39,707 nt of DNA from Anaerobutyricum stercoris (GTDB taxonomy: Bacteria; Bacillota; Clostridia; Lachnospirales; Lachnospiraceae), in assembly GCA_019116455.1 (NCBI GenBank), contig DXBR01000071.1:1-39707 (forward strand), written 5' to 3'. This document shows positions 1 to 7,698 of this stretch, piece after piece. Positions within the stretch are counted from its first letter, which is position 1. The number at the start of each line of letters is the position of its first letter. Under the pieces are notes generated by a model. It ran no database searches. It was not told the DNA's origin and saw only the letters and a list, made by a program, of their open reading frames with translations. The position numbers and the translations under genes are program-made.

Positions 1-854
1 CTGACTCCCATTCGGTTCACCACGCAGGGGATTCCGATAAAAACGCCATGTTCCCCGTATTCTCCCTGCAGCAGAGCCGATACCGTAAGCACGCTGTACT
101 CATTTCCCAGAATGGCTTTTGTGATCCGCGCCATTGCCATTCCTATACCATAATAGGTGGCACGCTTTGCTTCGATAATCTTATAGGCGGCCATGCGCAC
201 CTCCTCCTCAATCTCCAGCAGCTCCTGAAAATGACAGCCTTCCGTCTCGCTGCACAGATCAAAAATCGGCTTGGTCGCCATCATAGCCTGACTCCACGGC
301 ACAAATTCGCTGTCTCCGTGTTCTCCCATCACATAGGCGTGCATATTTCTCGGGTCTATGACAAACTTCTCACCCAGCAGGTAACGAAGTCTTGCGGTGT
401 CCAGGGCCGTTCCGGTTCCCACCACCTGTCCCGGAGGGAAGCCGCTGATCTCATAGACGATCCTCGCCATGATGTCCACCGGGTTGGTAGCCACCAGAAA
501 GATACCGTGGAATCCGCTGTCAAGCACAGGTTCCAGAATGGACTGAAATACCTTCCGGTTTTCTTTCAGCAGATCCAGACGGCTCTGCCCCTCCTTCTGA
601 GGCAGCCCCGCTGTCAATACCACCAGATCCGCGTCCCCGCAGTCCTTGTACTGTCCAGCGTAGATTTCCATATTGCCGCCGCTGAAAGCCACGCCATGAT
701 TCAAATCCATGGCTTCACCTTCCGCTCTTTTTTTGTCGATATCAATGAGCACCAGCTCGTCACAGAGATTCTGATTGAGCAGCGCATAGGCGTAACTCAT
801 ACCCACCATGCCGGTTCCCACCAGAACAATTTTTCTTTTATCATCCCTTTTCAC
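1..854 (-). CDS. ldh: L-lactate dehydrogenase, 3' end cut by the window edge
   Basis: NAD-dependent L-lactate dehydrogenase, interconverting pyruvate and lactate while recycling NADH in the cytoplasm. The 284 visible codons carry the N-terminal nucleotide loop GTGMVGMS, the substrate-loop AGLPQKEGQSRLD (the Gln after Pro is typical of lactate rather than malate dehydrogenase), VATNPVD, and the catalytic His in MGEHGDSEF. The family is usually about 315 residues, so roughly 30 C-terminal residues lie beyond the left edge. I chose a GTG start at 854 because AAGGAGGT (863-870) sits 8 bases upstream and the reading matches the usual N-terminus. The gene begins one base after the stop of the flavoprotein gene upstream, so it is very likely cotranscribed with it and ahpC. 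This is an unusual partnership for ldh. Confidence 0.93.
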   Translation of the reverse strand, partial: MKRDDKRKIVLVGTGMVGMSYAYALLNQNLCDELVLIDIDKKRAEGEAMDLNHGVAFSGGNMEIYAGQYKDCGDADLVVLTAGLPQKEGQSRLDLLKENRKVFQSILEPVLDSGFHGIFLVATNPVDIMARIVYEISGFPPGQVVGTGTALDTARLRYLLGEKFVIDPRNMHAYVMGEHGDSEFVPWSQAMMATKPIFDLCSETEGCHFQELLEIEEEVRMAAYKIIEAKRATYYGIGMAMARITKAILGNEYSVLTVSALLQGEYGEHGVFIGIPCVVNRMGV

Positions 855-855
855 A

Positions 856-2709
856 CTATACGACCTCCTTTCCGATGGCGTCCCCAATGATCTTCATCAG
901 CTCCTCCACACTTTTCTTTCCATAATAAGCCTTTTCGCCGTTAACCATAAGAAATGGAACACTAAAGATCTGATGTCTTTCTTTAAATTCGGGGAACTGA
1001 GCCAGATTCACCACATGAACCTCCACTTTCGGGCTGTGAGCCGCCACCATCATGGCGCTGCTCACCAGCTCCGGACATTTGGTACAGGACAGAGTCACTC
1101 CCACATCCAGCCGCACCGGCGTCCGGATGGACCTGATCTGGGAAAGTATATCATCCATCAATGGTTTCCCCGGTCCCGCAGCCTGATAGAGTGTTGACAA
1201 AAAGCTGGAAAATTCGTGACCGCCCGGCGTCCCGTGAAAAAACATCCCCGTTCGCTCGCCGTCCTTTGAAGAAATGCTGATGGCGGGCACAATGGGGCCG
1301 CCGGCAGCTTCGGCTTCTCCCCCGGCGCTTTTCTCGCGGCTCCCTGACACACCTGTCTCCTCATAATAAATATGCACCTTCGGCATAGCCTCCTCCAGCT
1401 CCTCCATAAAGGCGCGCACCTGCTCCGAAGTCCCGGAATCATCCAGCGACACCCGACACTCCGGAATAGTCTCAAAGCGGCTTTCCACCTCTTTGATCTC
1501 CGAGTAAATGTCTTTAAACCGGGAATCCGGACGAAGAACACCTTCCATCTGTTCGGACAAATGCATAGCTGCCTGCTGTACCGATGATCGCGTCTCCTTG
1601 TGTCTGTCCATGACTGCCGGTTCTTCCTGCCCGGTATAAAGCTTTTTCTCCTCCTGGCCCTGAATCTGGCTGCGCACATTAGCGATCAGGGTGTCCTGTC
1701 CGGCGGCCCGGCTGTCCGCGCCGGTTTTGTTCTGTGGTTTACCGTCTGCGTCCTTCCCGTCTGGTCCGACACATGACGCCAGCTGATCCAGCGGATAATC
1801 GGCCACAATGGTCTCCGCCGCCACCGCGCCGTCGGCAACTGCGGTCACCAGCTGGCGAAGCCGTTTCTGACACACATCTCCGGCCCCGTACACGCCTTCC
1901 ACGTTGGTGCGTTTTCCGTCGTCGGTGAGCAGATAGCCCTGCATGTCACAGATTAATTGTTTTTTTACAATATCCGTCTGCGGCAGATATCCGGCAAAGA
2001 TAAAGATGCCGATGGTATCTGTATTCTCAAAGTTCCACTCCTTGCCGCTCAGCGCATTTTTAAAGACAATTTTCTTCACCGAAGTATCGCCCTCCACCCG
2101 GACAATCTCCGTATTGTACTCAATCTTAATATCCGGGTGCGCCTTCACCGTGTCGGCAAGCTTTTTGGCGCAGGTAAAATCCGGCTCCCGGACGATCATC
2201 ATCACCGGCTTTGAATAGCGGGTCAGATAAATTGCTTCCTCCGCTGCGGCATAGCCGCCGCCCACCACAAAAATCGGTTTGTCGGTAAATAATTCTCCGT
2301 CGCAGGTGGCGCAGTAGGCGATTCCCCGGCCGGCGAACTCGCTCTCGCCCGGGAAATCCAGCTTCCTCGGCACAGAGCCTGCGGCGTAAATGATGACCGG
2401 CGCTTCGTAATGATTCCTCTCGGTCTGAATGACCTTCACGCTGTCGGTGAGCGAAGCGCTGATGACATTTTCCCGGCGGATCTGGGCACCGAAATTCACA
2501 GCCTGCCGCCGCATGGTCTCCATGAGCGTCTCTCCGTCAGTGCGCTCCACACCGGGATAGTTGACCACTTCCTCGGAGATACGGATCTGCCCGCCTTCCT
2601 CCTCTTTTTCCAGCACCAGCACCTCATAGCCCGCCCTCCTCAAATAGATGGCTGCCGTAAGCCCCGCCGGGCCGCCTCCGATAATCACTGTCTGATGTTT
2701 TTCTGCCAT
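856..2709 (-). CDS. Thioredoxin-reductase-like flavoprotein with C-terminal AhpF-type thioredoxin domains
   Basis: Predicted NAD(P)H:peroxiredoxin oxidoreductase that would reduce the AhpC encoded just upstream. Residues 1-305 are a thioredoxin-reductase unit: FAD loop GGGPAG (11-16), redox pair CATC (133-136), NAD(P)H loop GGGYAA (150-155) and the second FAD motif GAGD (276-279). A polar linker (about 306-390) follows. Residues about 410-617 resemble the N-terminal tandem thioredoxin folds of enteric AhpF: a first fold without cysteines containing GTPGGHEF, then a second with CTKC (542-545) and SVPFLMVNG. In classical AhpF these domains precede the reductase unit, so the order is permuted. 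Its ATG overlaps the ahpC stop (TAATG), which indicates translational coupling. Exact electron donor and acceptor are inferred. Confidence 0.88.
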   Translation of the reverse strand: MAEKHQTVIIGGGPAGLTAAIYLRRAGYEVLVLEKEEEGGQIRISEEVVNYPGVERTDGETLMETMRRQAVNFGAQIRRENVISASLTDSVKVIQTERNHYEAPVIIYAAGSVPRKLDFPGESEFAGRGIAYCATCDGELFTDKPIFVVGGGYAAAEEAIYLTRYSKPVMMIVREPDFTCAKKLADTVKAHPDIKIEYNTEIVRVEGDTSVKKIVFKNALSGKEWNFENTDTIGIFIFAGYLPQTDIVKKQLICDMQGYLLTDDGKRTNVEGVYGAGDVCQKRLRQLVTAVADGAVAAETIVADYPLDQLASCVGPDGKDADGKPQNKTGADSRAAGQDTLIANVRSQIQGQEEKKLYTGQEEPAVMDRHKETRSSVQQAAMHLSEQMEGVLRPDSRFKDIYSEIKEVESRFETIPECRVSLDDSGTSEQVRAFMEELEEAMPKVHIYYEETGVSGSREKSAGGEAEAAGGPIVPAISISSKDGERTGMFFHGTPGGHEFSSFLSTLYQAAGPGKPLMDDILSQIRSIRTPVRLDVGVTLSCTKCPELVSSAMMVAAHSPKVEVHVVNLAQFPEFKERHQIFSVPFLMVNGEKAYYGKKSVEELMKIIGDAIGKEVV

Positions 2710-3272
2710 TACAAAATCCCCACTAAATCAATGCCCGGTTTCAAGGTTTCCTCGCCCGGCTTCCATTTTGCCGGACACACGTCATCTCCGTGCTCCGCCA
2801 CAAACTGCAGCGCCTGCACCCGGCGGACGATCTCCTCAGCATTTCTTCCCACATTTCCTGCGATGACTTCATAGGCGGTGATTTCACAGTCAGGATTCAG
2901 GATAAACGTTCCCCGTTCCGCCATACCGTCCTTCTCAATCATAATGTCCAGATCCCTCACCAGCAAGCCGGTGGGATCCGCGATCAGCGGATAGGTAAGC
3001 TTTCCGATACGCTCAGAATGGTCGTGCCACGCCTTATGCACAAAATGGGAATCACAGGAGATGCCGTACACCTCACAGTCCATCTTCTTAAACTCCTCGT
3101 ATTTGTCCTGCAAGTCCTCCAGCTCCGTCGGACATACAAAGGTGAAATCCGCCGGATAGAAAAAAAGAACAGACCAATGTCCCGTCAGATCATTTCTTGT
3201 CAACGTCTGAAAGCTGTCTTTCGCGTAGGCCTGTAATTCAAATTCACAAACTTTCTTTCCGATATAAGACAT
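2709..3272 (-). CDS. ahpC: Peroxiredoxin AhpC (2-Cys)
   Basis: Typical 2-Cys peroxiredoxin of 187 residues that reduces hydrogen peroxide and organic hydroperoxides. The peroxidatic Cys47 lies in FTFVCPTELEDL and the resolving Cys166 in DDVCPAKW near the C-terminus, as in AhpC rather than Tpx or BCP. The start at 3272 (MSYIGKKVCEF) is preferred over an in-frame ATG 54 bases upstream because GGAGG (3282-3286) lies 9 bases before it and homologues begin there. The stop overlaps the start of the AhpF-like reductase gene, so the two are a coupled pair followed by ldh. The ribosome site is buried in a short hairpin (see separate entry), suggesting control at the RNA level. Confidence 0.95.
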   Translation of the reverse strand: MSYIGKKVCEFELQAYAKDSFQTLTRNDLTGHWSVLFFYPADFTFVCPTELEDLQDKYEEFKKMDCEVYGISCDSHFVHKAWHDHSERIGKLTYPLIADPTGLLVRDLDIMIEKDGMAERGTFILNPDCEITAYEVIAGNVGRNAEEIVRRVQALQFVAEHGDDVCPAKWKPGEETLKPGIDLVGIL

Positions 3273-3274
3273 AA

Positions 3275-3300
3275 AAAAATACCTCCTTACGGAGGTAGTA
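3275..3300 (-). promoter_or_regulatory. Hairpin masking the ahpC ribosome-binding site, followed by a U run
   Basis: On the minus strand the leader reads UACCUCC, loop GUAA, GGAGGUA, then a run of seven U and the AUG of ahpC. The stem is seven perfect pairs closed by a GNRA-class tetraloop, and its 3' arm is the Shine-Dalgarno sequence itself. A hairpin followed by U residues also resembles a compact intrinsic terminator placed immediately before the start codon. Either reading predicts that ahpC output depends on opening this stem. The structure is directly visible; a regulatory role is inference. Confidence 0.55.
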
Positions 3301-3353
3301 TCTGTGTTTTCGGGGAAACTATGCATATGAAATTATGACTTCGGCTGCGCCGA

Positions 3354-4022
3354 TTAGTTTGCTTCATACGGACGAACCCGCAGAAACAGCCCGTTGTCGT
3401 CGCAGACCTTCCGGCAGGCCGCCACTTCCTCTTCGCCGATGATATCCACGACGGTCATCACCACATTTGGCACGTATTTCTGACAGTCTTTGGCGTAATC
3501 AATCATCGCCTGATAGGATTTGAGACCAAAATGGTTTCGTGTGATGTCCACATATTTCTGCGCATCGGAAGAATTAAGACTGATGGACACCGTATCCACG
3601 ATTCCCTGCAGACACTGCGCAGTAGGTTTTTCAAATACCAGATCCGACAGGCCGTTGGTATTGACCCGAATCGGGATCTCCGGATGCACGCTCTTTAACC
3701 AAGCGCCCACTTCCACCATATCGTCAAGGCGCATGGTCGGCTCTCCGAACCCGCAGAAGATAATCTCTGCCACATGGGACCAGTCGTACTTCTCAAACTC
3801 TGCCTTCACCTCGTCCACCGTCGGCTCTTCCCGAAGCCACAGGCTGTTGTGCTCGTTAAACTCCTTTAAGCTTCGCAGACAAAATGTACATGCGCAGGAG
3901 CAGCGATTGGTCATATTGATATAAATTTTGTTGGGAAATCCGTTTTCTCCCAGATCAGACAGATCCTGTCGGAAATCCTCCAGATTATAATACACGCCGT
4001 TTTTTACCGTATATAATATCAT
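3354..4022 (-). CDS. Radical SAM protein, TatD-linked type
   Basis: Short (222 aa) radical SAM enzyme. The cluster motif CX3CX2C is C41, C45, C48 within CSCACTFCLR, followed by the SAM-binding GFGEPT segment and VNTNG. The compact size, the N-terminal ILYTVKNGVYYNL start and the lack of an extra C-terminal cluster domain fit the family often annotated as TatD-associated radical SAM protein, whose substrate is unknown. No tatD gene is visible here. The downstream neighbour is ahpC (81 bases between), and the pyridoxal kinase gene lies 48 bases upstream; cotranscription with the kinase is plausible. The reaction cannot be read from the sequence. Confidence 0.82.
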   Translation of the reverse strand: MILYTVKNGVYYNLEDFRQDLSDLGENGFPNKIYINMTNRCSCACTFCLRSLKEFNEHNSLWLREEPTVDEVKAEFEKYDWSHVAEIIFCGFGEPTMRLDDMVEVGAWLKSVHPEIPIRVNTNGLSDLVFEKPTAQCLQGIVDTVSISLNSSDAQKYVDITRNHFGLKSYQAMIDYAKDCQKYVPNVVMTVVDIIGEEEVAACRKVCDDNGLFLRVRPYEAN

Positions 4023-4070
4023 TTTCTACAACTCCTTTCGGTATTCTGCAAAACATATGCCGCCGTTGTT

Positions 4071-4892
4071 TTACAGTTCCTTCAAATATTCTTCAAAACA
4101 AATGCCGTAGTTCCACGGCAGATTCTGCCGCACAGTAAATGCAATGGCTTTATCAAGAAATTCAATGGCCCGCCGCACAGCCTTCTCAAAATCGTCTCCC
4201 TGCATCAATGCTCCGGTGACGATGGAAGCAAACACATCTCCCGTTCCGGAACGGTCGCCGCCGATCTTTCTGGTGGCGATAAACTTTGCATTTTTATTTT
4301 TCTCATAAACATAATTAAAGATACGTTCTCCCTGCTGCAATCCGGTGATGACCACTCTTCCCGGTCCCTGCTCGCTCAGCGCCCGGCTGATATCATTCAG
4401 GGATTCCGGAGACATATCCACATTGTGATAATCCAGATCCAGCATCCGGCAGGCTTCCGTGAGATTCGGTGTTAAAACGTCCGCAAACGGCAGCAATCGC
4501 TTCATTTCCTGACACATCTCATCAGTATAAGAAGAATACAGCTTACCGTAATCGCCCATCACCGGATCCACAACCGCCAGCGTATCCTCCTTCTTAAACC
4601 GTTCAAAAAAATCAACTACCAGAGAAATCTGCTCTCTGGAACCGATAAATCCGGAACTGATACCGTCAAAGGCAATGCCTGTTTTCTCCCAGCTGTCAAT
4701 ATAGGATTTGAGATACGGCGTAAAATCATGCAGATAGTAATCGGGAAATCCCGTATGCACCGATAAAATTGCTGTTGGTACCACACAGCACTGTATCTTC
4801 ATGGCGGAAATAATCGGCTGTGCCACCGCCGCGGCACATCGCCCGAAACCGGTCACATCGTTGATGACCGCCACCCGTTTTTGTCTTCTCAT
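4071..4892 (-). CDS. pdxY: Pyridoxal/pyridoxamine kinase
   Basis: Ribokinase-superfamily kinase that phosphorylates pyridoxal or pyridoxamine at the 5' hydroxyl in B6 salvage. Visible family features are VAVINDVTGFGRC at the N-terminus, VVDPVMGDYGKLY, LTPNLTEA, and the anion-hole motif GGDRSGTGDVFAS with the catalytic Asp in GTGD. The 273-residue form starting MRRQKR is preferred, since GGAG lies 6 bases before that ATG; two further in-frame ATG codons upstream (to 4916) are possible. The gene stands behind its own promoter, within an inverted repeat, and is followed by the radical SAM gene. The symbol is by family; pyridoxine, pyridoxal and pyridoxamine specificities cannot be separated by eye. 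Confidence 0.87.
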   Translation of the reverse strand: MRRQKRVAVINDVTGFGRCAAAVAQPIISAMKIQCCVVPTAILSVHTGFPDYYLHDFTPYLKSYIDSWEKTGIAFDGISSGFIGSREQISLVVDFFERFKKEDTLAVVDPVMGDYGKLYSSYTDEMCQEMKRLLPFADVLTPNLTEACRMLDLDYHNVDMSPESLNDISRALSEQGPGRVVITGLQQGERIFNYVYEKNKNAKFIATRKIGGDRSGTGDVFASIVTGALMQGDDFEKAVRRAIEFLDKAIAFTVRQNLPWNYGICFEEYLKEL

Positions 4893-4930
4893 AATATTCT
4901 CCATTCCGCTTTTCATTGTTCCGCTCTCGT

Positions 4931-4958
4931 ATCATAACATAATCTGGCATTTTCTCAA
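4931..4958 (-). promoter_or_regulatory. Putative sigma-A promoter of the pyridoxal kinase gene
   Basis: On the minus strand TTGAGA (4958-4953), a 16-base spacer and TATGAT (4936-4931) form a reasonable vegetative promoter, predicting a start of transcription about 30 bases before the kinase start codon. Confidence 0.5.
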
Positions 4959-4992
4959 ATGGTCAATTCCATTTATTTTTCAATGCCAGATT
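4941..4992. repeat. Inverted repeat across the pyridoxal kinase promoter
   Basis: AATCTGGCATT (4941-4951) and its exact complement AATGCCAGATT (4982-4992) form 11-bp arms. An inner pair AAATGG/CCATTT (4957-4962 and 4969-4974) lies between them. One arm falls in the spacer between the -35 and -10 boxes. It lies after the end of the phosphodiesterase gene but lacks a clean U run, so an operator or a weak terminator are both possible. Confidence 0.5.
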
Positions 4993-5007
4993 GCCGTCCA
5001 ATCAATA

Positions 5008-5502
5008 TTACAATTTATAAAAATGCGGTTCCACTTCGCCGTTTTCCTTAAACTCCACCACAAGAAAGCTCGGTACAGGCGGCATCTGTCGCGGCTGAGC
5101 AATGCTTCCCGGATTAAAGATCGTCACGCCTTCCTCCTCATAGACATGGTAGGCCGGCACGTGGGTATGACCGTAAAACACCAGATCGGCTCCCATCTCA
5201 AGCGCCTTATCCAGGAGCTCATCCTCTCCCCAGTTGACGCCGTACTGATTGCCGTGTGTGACAAAGCACACGTGACCTTCCATCTCAAAAATGTCCTCAC
5301 TGTCCCCGGCAAAATAATAATCGCAGTTTCCCTCTGCCAGATAAACAGGACAGTTCGTCATGCCCCGCAGCATATCCGGCGTAAATTCCGAATCGCCGCA
5401 GTGCACCAGAGCGTCTATTTTCCCTTTCATAAAATCCAGCGCCACTTCGAGATTCGCCCGGTTCCCGTGGTTATCGCTGACCACCAAAATCTTTTTTCCC
5501 AT
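5008..5502 (-). CDS. YfcE/MJ0936-type metallophosphoesterase
   Basis: Small two-metal phosphodiesterase of the calcineurin-like superfamily, 164 residues, the usual size for YfcE. Metal ligands are readable in order: SDNHGN (D and H near residue 9-12), HCGDSE, GNCD, FVTHGNQ and GHTHVP, followed by NPGSIAQPR. Family members hydrolyse phosphodiesters such as bis-p-nitrophenyl phosphate in vitro; the natural substrate is generally unknown. AAGGGG precedes the ATG. The gene diverges from murI across 270 bases and reads toward the pyridoxal kinase gene. Confidence 0.9.
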   Translation of the reverse strand: MGKKILVVSDNHGNRANLEVALDFMKGKIDALVHCGDSEFTPDMLRGMTNCPVYLAEGNCDYYFAGDSEDIFEMEGHVCFVTHGNQYGVNWGEDELLDKALEMGADLVFYGHTHVPAYHVYEEEGVTIFNPGSIAQPRQMPPVPSFLVVEFKENGEVEPHFYKL

Positions 5503-5617
5503 AATAATCCCCTTCGGTTATATAAAATGCATTTCTTCATCACTAAACGTTCCCGGAGACTTCAGTCAATATCCACTTCGTTTGTGTGCTGTCCCCGTGT
5601 TCAAGTACAGATTATAC

Positions 5618-5646
5618 TTGATTTCAGCAGAAAAAGAAACTATACT
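5618..5646 (+). promoter_or_regulatory. Promoter of murI
   Basis: TTGATT (5618-5623), a 17-base spacer and TATACT (5641-5646) give a near-consensus sigma-A promoter. The predicted leader is about 120 bases before the murI ATG and contains a GACAGC/GCTGTC inverted repeat (5717-5722, 5734-5739), which could form a hairpin. The rest of the 5503-5772 spacer shows nothing else recognisable. Confidence 0.6.
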
Positions 5647-5772
5647 ATTTATGTTTTGGATAAAAAAGAGTTAAAAATTCTGATTTACGGCTATCTTACG
5701 CCGTATCGGCAGGGCTGACAGCCAACTGTTCGAGCTGTCGTCCTCAGCGTTTTGTACATTTTGGAGGATATT

Positions 5773-6555
5773 ATGGCACAGATTACTGACCCGATCGCCG
5801 TTTTTGATTCCGGCATGGGCGGCATCAGCGTACTGAAAGAAATGGTCCGGCTGATGCCGGAAGAAGATTTCATATATTTTGGCGACTCCCTGCACGCTCC
5901 TTACGGCACAAAGACCACCGAGGAAGTGCGTCGCCTTACCATCGAGCGGATCACCGACTTTATTGAAAATAAACACGCCAAGGCCATCGCTGTGGCATGC
6001 AACACCGCCACCAGCGCCGCCGTGGCCATCCTGCGCACCATGTACCCGGATGTTCCTCTGGTGGGCGTGGAGCCGGCCATCAAACCTGCTGTTTTTGCTT
6101 GTGATAATCCCCGGGTTCTGGTCATGGCAACCCCGGTTACTTTAAAAGAAGAAAAGTTTCACAATCTGGAAGCCCTTTATGACGATCAGGCGGAAATCTA
6201 CCCGCTGCCTTGTCCGGGACTGATGGAGTTTGTCGAACAGGGGGATCTTGACGGAGATGATCTTGACAGCTATCTCCGTGAAAAAATCACCCCTTATCTC
6301 GACAAAAATCTCACCGGCGTGGTTCTGGGGTGTACCCATTATCCTTTTGTCAAAAAAGAAATCCGCGCCATCGTCGGCCCTTCCGTGGAGATTTTTGACG
6401 GCAGCTTCGGCACCGCCAGAGAGCTTCGCCGCCGTATCGAGACCGCCGGGCTGCTGCGCGCCGACGGTCACAAAGGACAGGTTACCTTCTTAAACAGCTC
6501 GGAAGATCCGGATAAGATCCGGCTGTCAGAATATCTGTTTAAGCGGAAAATTTAA
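5773..6555 (+). CDS. murI: Glutamate racemase
   Basis: Cofactor-independent racemase producing D-glutamate for peptidoglycan, 260 residues. The two catalytic cysteines are Cys76 in VACNTAT and Cys187 in GCTHYP; the N-terminal FDSGMGG and the FGD/PYG loop are also present. The start at 5773 (MAQITD) is supported by GGAGG at 5763-5767; an ATG 21 bases upstream would lie before this site. It is monocistronic as far as can be seen: its stop codon overlaps the stop of the convergent epimerase gene, with no terminator between them. Confidence 0.96.
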   Translation: MAQITDPIAVFDSGMGGISVLKEMVRLMPEEDFIYFGDSLHAPYGTKTTEEVRRLTIERITDFIENKHAKAIAVACNTATSAAVAILRTMYPDVPLVGVEPAIKPAVFACDNPRVLVMATPVTLKEEKFHNLEALYDDQAEIYPLPCPGLMEFVEQGDLDGDDLDSYLREKITPYLDKNLTGVVLGCTHYPFVKKEIRAIVGPSVEIFDGSFGTARELRRRIETAGLLRADGHKGQVTFLNSSEDPDKIRLSEYLFKRKI

Positions 6556-7436
6556 TACACAATAATATCATACGACTTCTCAAATGTCTCCCCCGGTTCC
6601 AGCGCGATAATGCCCGGCTTCTCGGAGATGTCTCCTTCGAAGCCCCGGTTGTCACAGCGTCCGCACCATGGTTCCAGACATACATATGGTGCGCCCGGTT
6701 TTGACCAGATGCCAAAGTTCGGAAAATCTTTGCTCTCGAGAGCCACATATGGAGAACCATCCGGCAGAGCCAGGGCCGCCCACTGAATCTGCCCGCCGTC
6801 AAAAATCAGCGCATCCTTGTCAAACATGTCTTTTCTCAGACGATACCTGTGATCATTGAGCGCCAGCGGCCAGCTCTTGTCAGCGATGGCTGTGCCGCTC
6901 TCCGTATCAAGAAGCATATATGACAGTTCATTCACATCCGGCGCAAATTGCAGAAAATAATCTTCCAACTTTGTATCCGGGAGCACTTCCACACGAAAGG
7001 CCGGATGGCCGCCGATGGTAAAATACATGGTTTTATCTCCCCGGTTTGTCACTTTCCATTCCACCGTCAGACGGTTTCCATTGAGATGATGCGCTATATC
7101 AAACAAAAATTCAAATGGGTATCTTTTTCTGGTTTCTTCATTGGACACAAGACGATGTCTCACCATATCCCCATTGCTTTCAATCCTTTTAAAAGCCATA
7201 TCTCTGGCAAAACCATGCTGCCCCTCCGGATATTCTTTTCCATCGTAGGAAAAGTTTCCGCCATAATATTTGCCCACATTAGGAAACAGCACCGGCGCAT
7301 GACGATTCCAGAATGCAGGATCCGCCTGCCAGATCAGTTCTCTCTGATTCGCTTTGTCAAAAATATTAACCAGCTCTGCACCGTAATCTGCCACGGTCAC
7401 TTTTAATTTGCCATTCTCCATTGTATAAATTCCCAT
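6552..7436 (-). CDS. Aldose 1-epimerase family protein (LacX/YeaD-like)
   Basis: Galactose-mutarotase-like protein of 294 residues, the size of the LacX/hexose-6-phosphate-epimerase branch rather than the longer GalM. Visible elements are LFPNVGKYYGG, the conserved HGFARD, TIGGHPAFRV with the presumed active-site His, and the C-terminal CLEPW plus EPGETF segment. It probably interconverts sugar anomers, but the sugar is not predictable and no sugar genes flank it. RBS AGGAGGG lies before the ATG. Its TAA shares bases 6553-6554 with the TAA of murI on the other strand. Confidence 0.85.
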   Translation of the reverse strand: MGIYTMENGKLKVTVADYGAELVNIFDKANQRELIWQADPAFWNRHAPVLFPNVGKYYGGNFSYDGKEYPEGQHGFARDMAFKRIESNGDMVRHRLVSNEETRKRYPFEFLFDIAHHLNGNRLTVEWKVTNRGDKTMYFTIGGHPAFRVEVLPDTKLEDYFLQFAPDVNELSYMLLDTESGTAIADKSWPLALNDHRYRLRKDMFDKDALIFDGGQIQWAALALPDGSPYVALESKDFPNFGIWSKPGAPYVCLEPWCGRCDNRGFEGDISEKPGIIALEPGETFEKSYDIIVY

Positions 7437-7479
7437 GGTAATCCCTCCTGATCATATGTTAATATTTATTCATGAACAT

Positions 7480-7488
7480 AGTATATCA
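7480..7488 (-). promoter_or_regulatory. Extended -10 promoter of the epimerase gene
   Basis: The minus strand reads TGATATACT, an extended -10 element (TG-N-TATACT) 44 bases before the start codon. No good -35 box is seen. The rest of the 262-base divergent spacer (7437-7698) is AT-rich; I see no riboswitch-like pattern there. Confidence 0.42.
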
Positions 7489-7698
7489 CACATTCTCCTG
7501 TGTCGGTAGTGTGTTTTATAAGAATTAACCAAAACTTATCTTTTATTTTCATTTTCTTCAGTCAATAATCACAAAGTTTTCTCTTTTTTTAGTCTTTCAT
7601 ATGGTGCCTCCATGGTTTTCCCGAAAGGAATCTGCACGAAATCCACTTTTTTGCATACACTGTTTTAGAATCATAGTTGGAGTTATGAGGGATTATTG

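Noticed and set aside
48..890. Long plus-strand open frame (280 codons) at the left edge
   Set aside because: It is antisense to lactate dehydrogenase, whose catalytic motifs read clearly on the minus strand; the plus frame has no recognisable motif or ribosome site.
4801..5718. Plus-strand open frame of 305 codons
   Set aside because: It crosses the pyridoxal kinase 5' end, a promoter and the phosphodiesterase gene in antisense; His/Arg-rich composition typical of a shadow frame.
7500..7698. Possible TPP riboswitch before the NMT1-like lipoprotein
   Set aside because: The conserved CUGAGA and the terminal ACC-UGAUCUGG-type elements of the THI box are not present.
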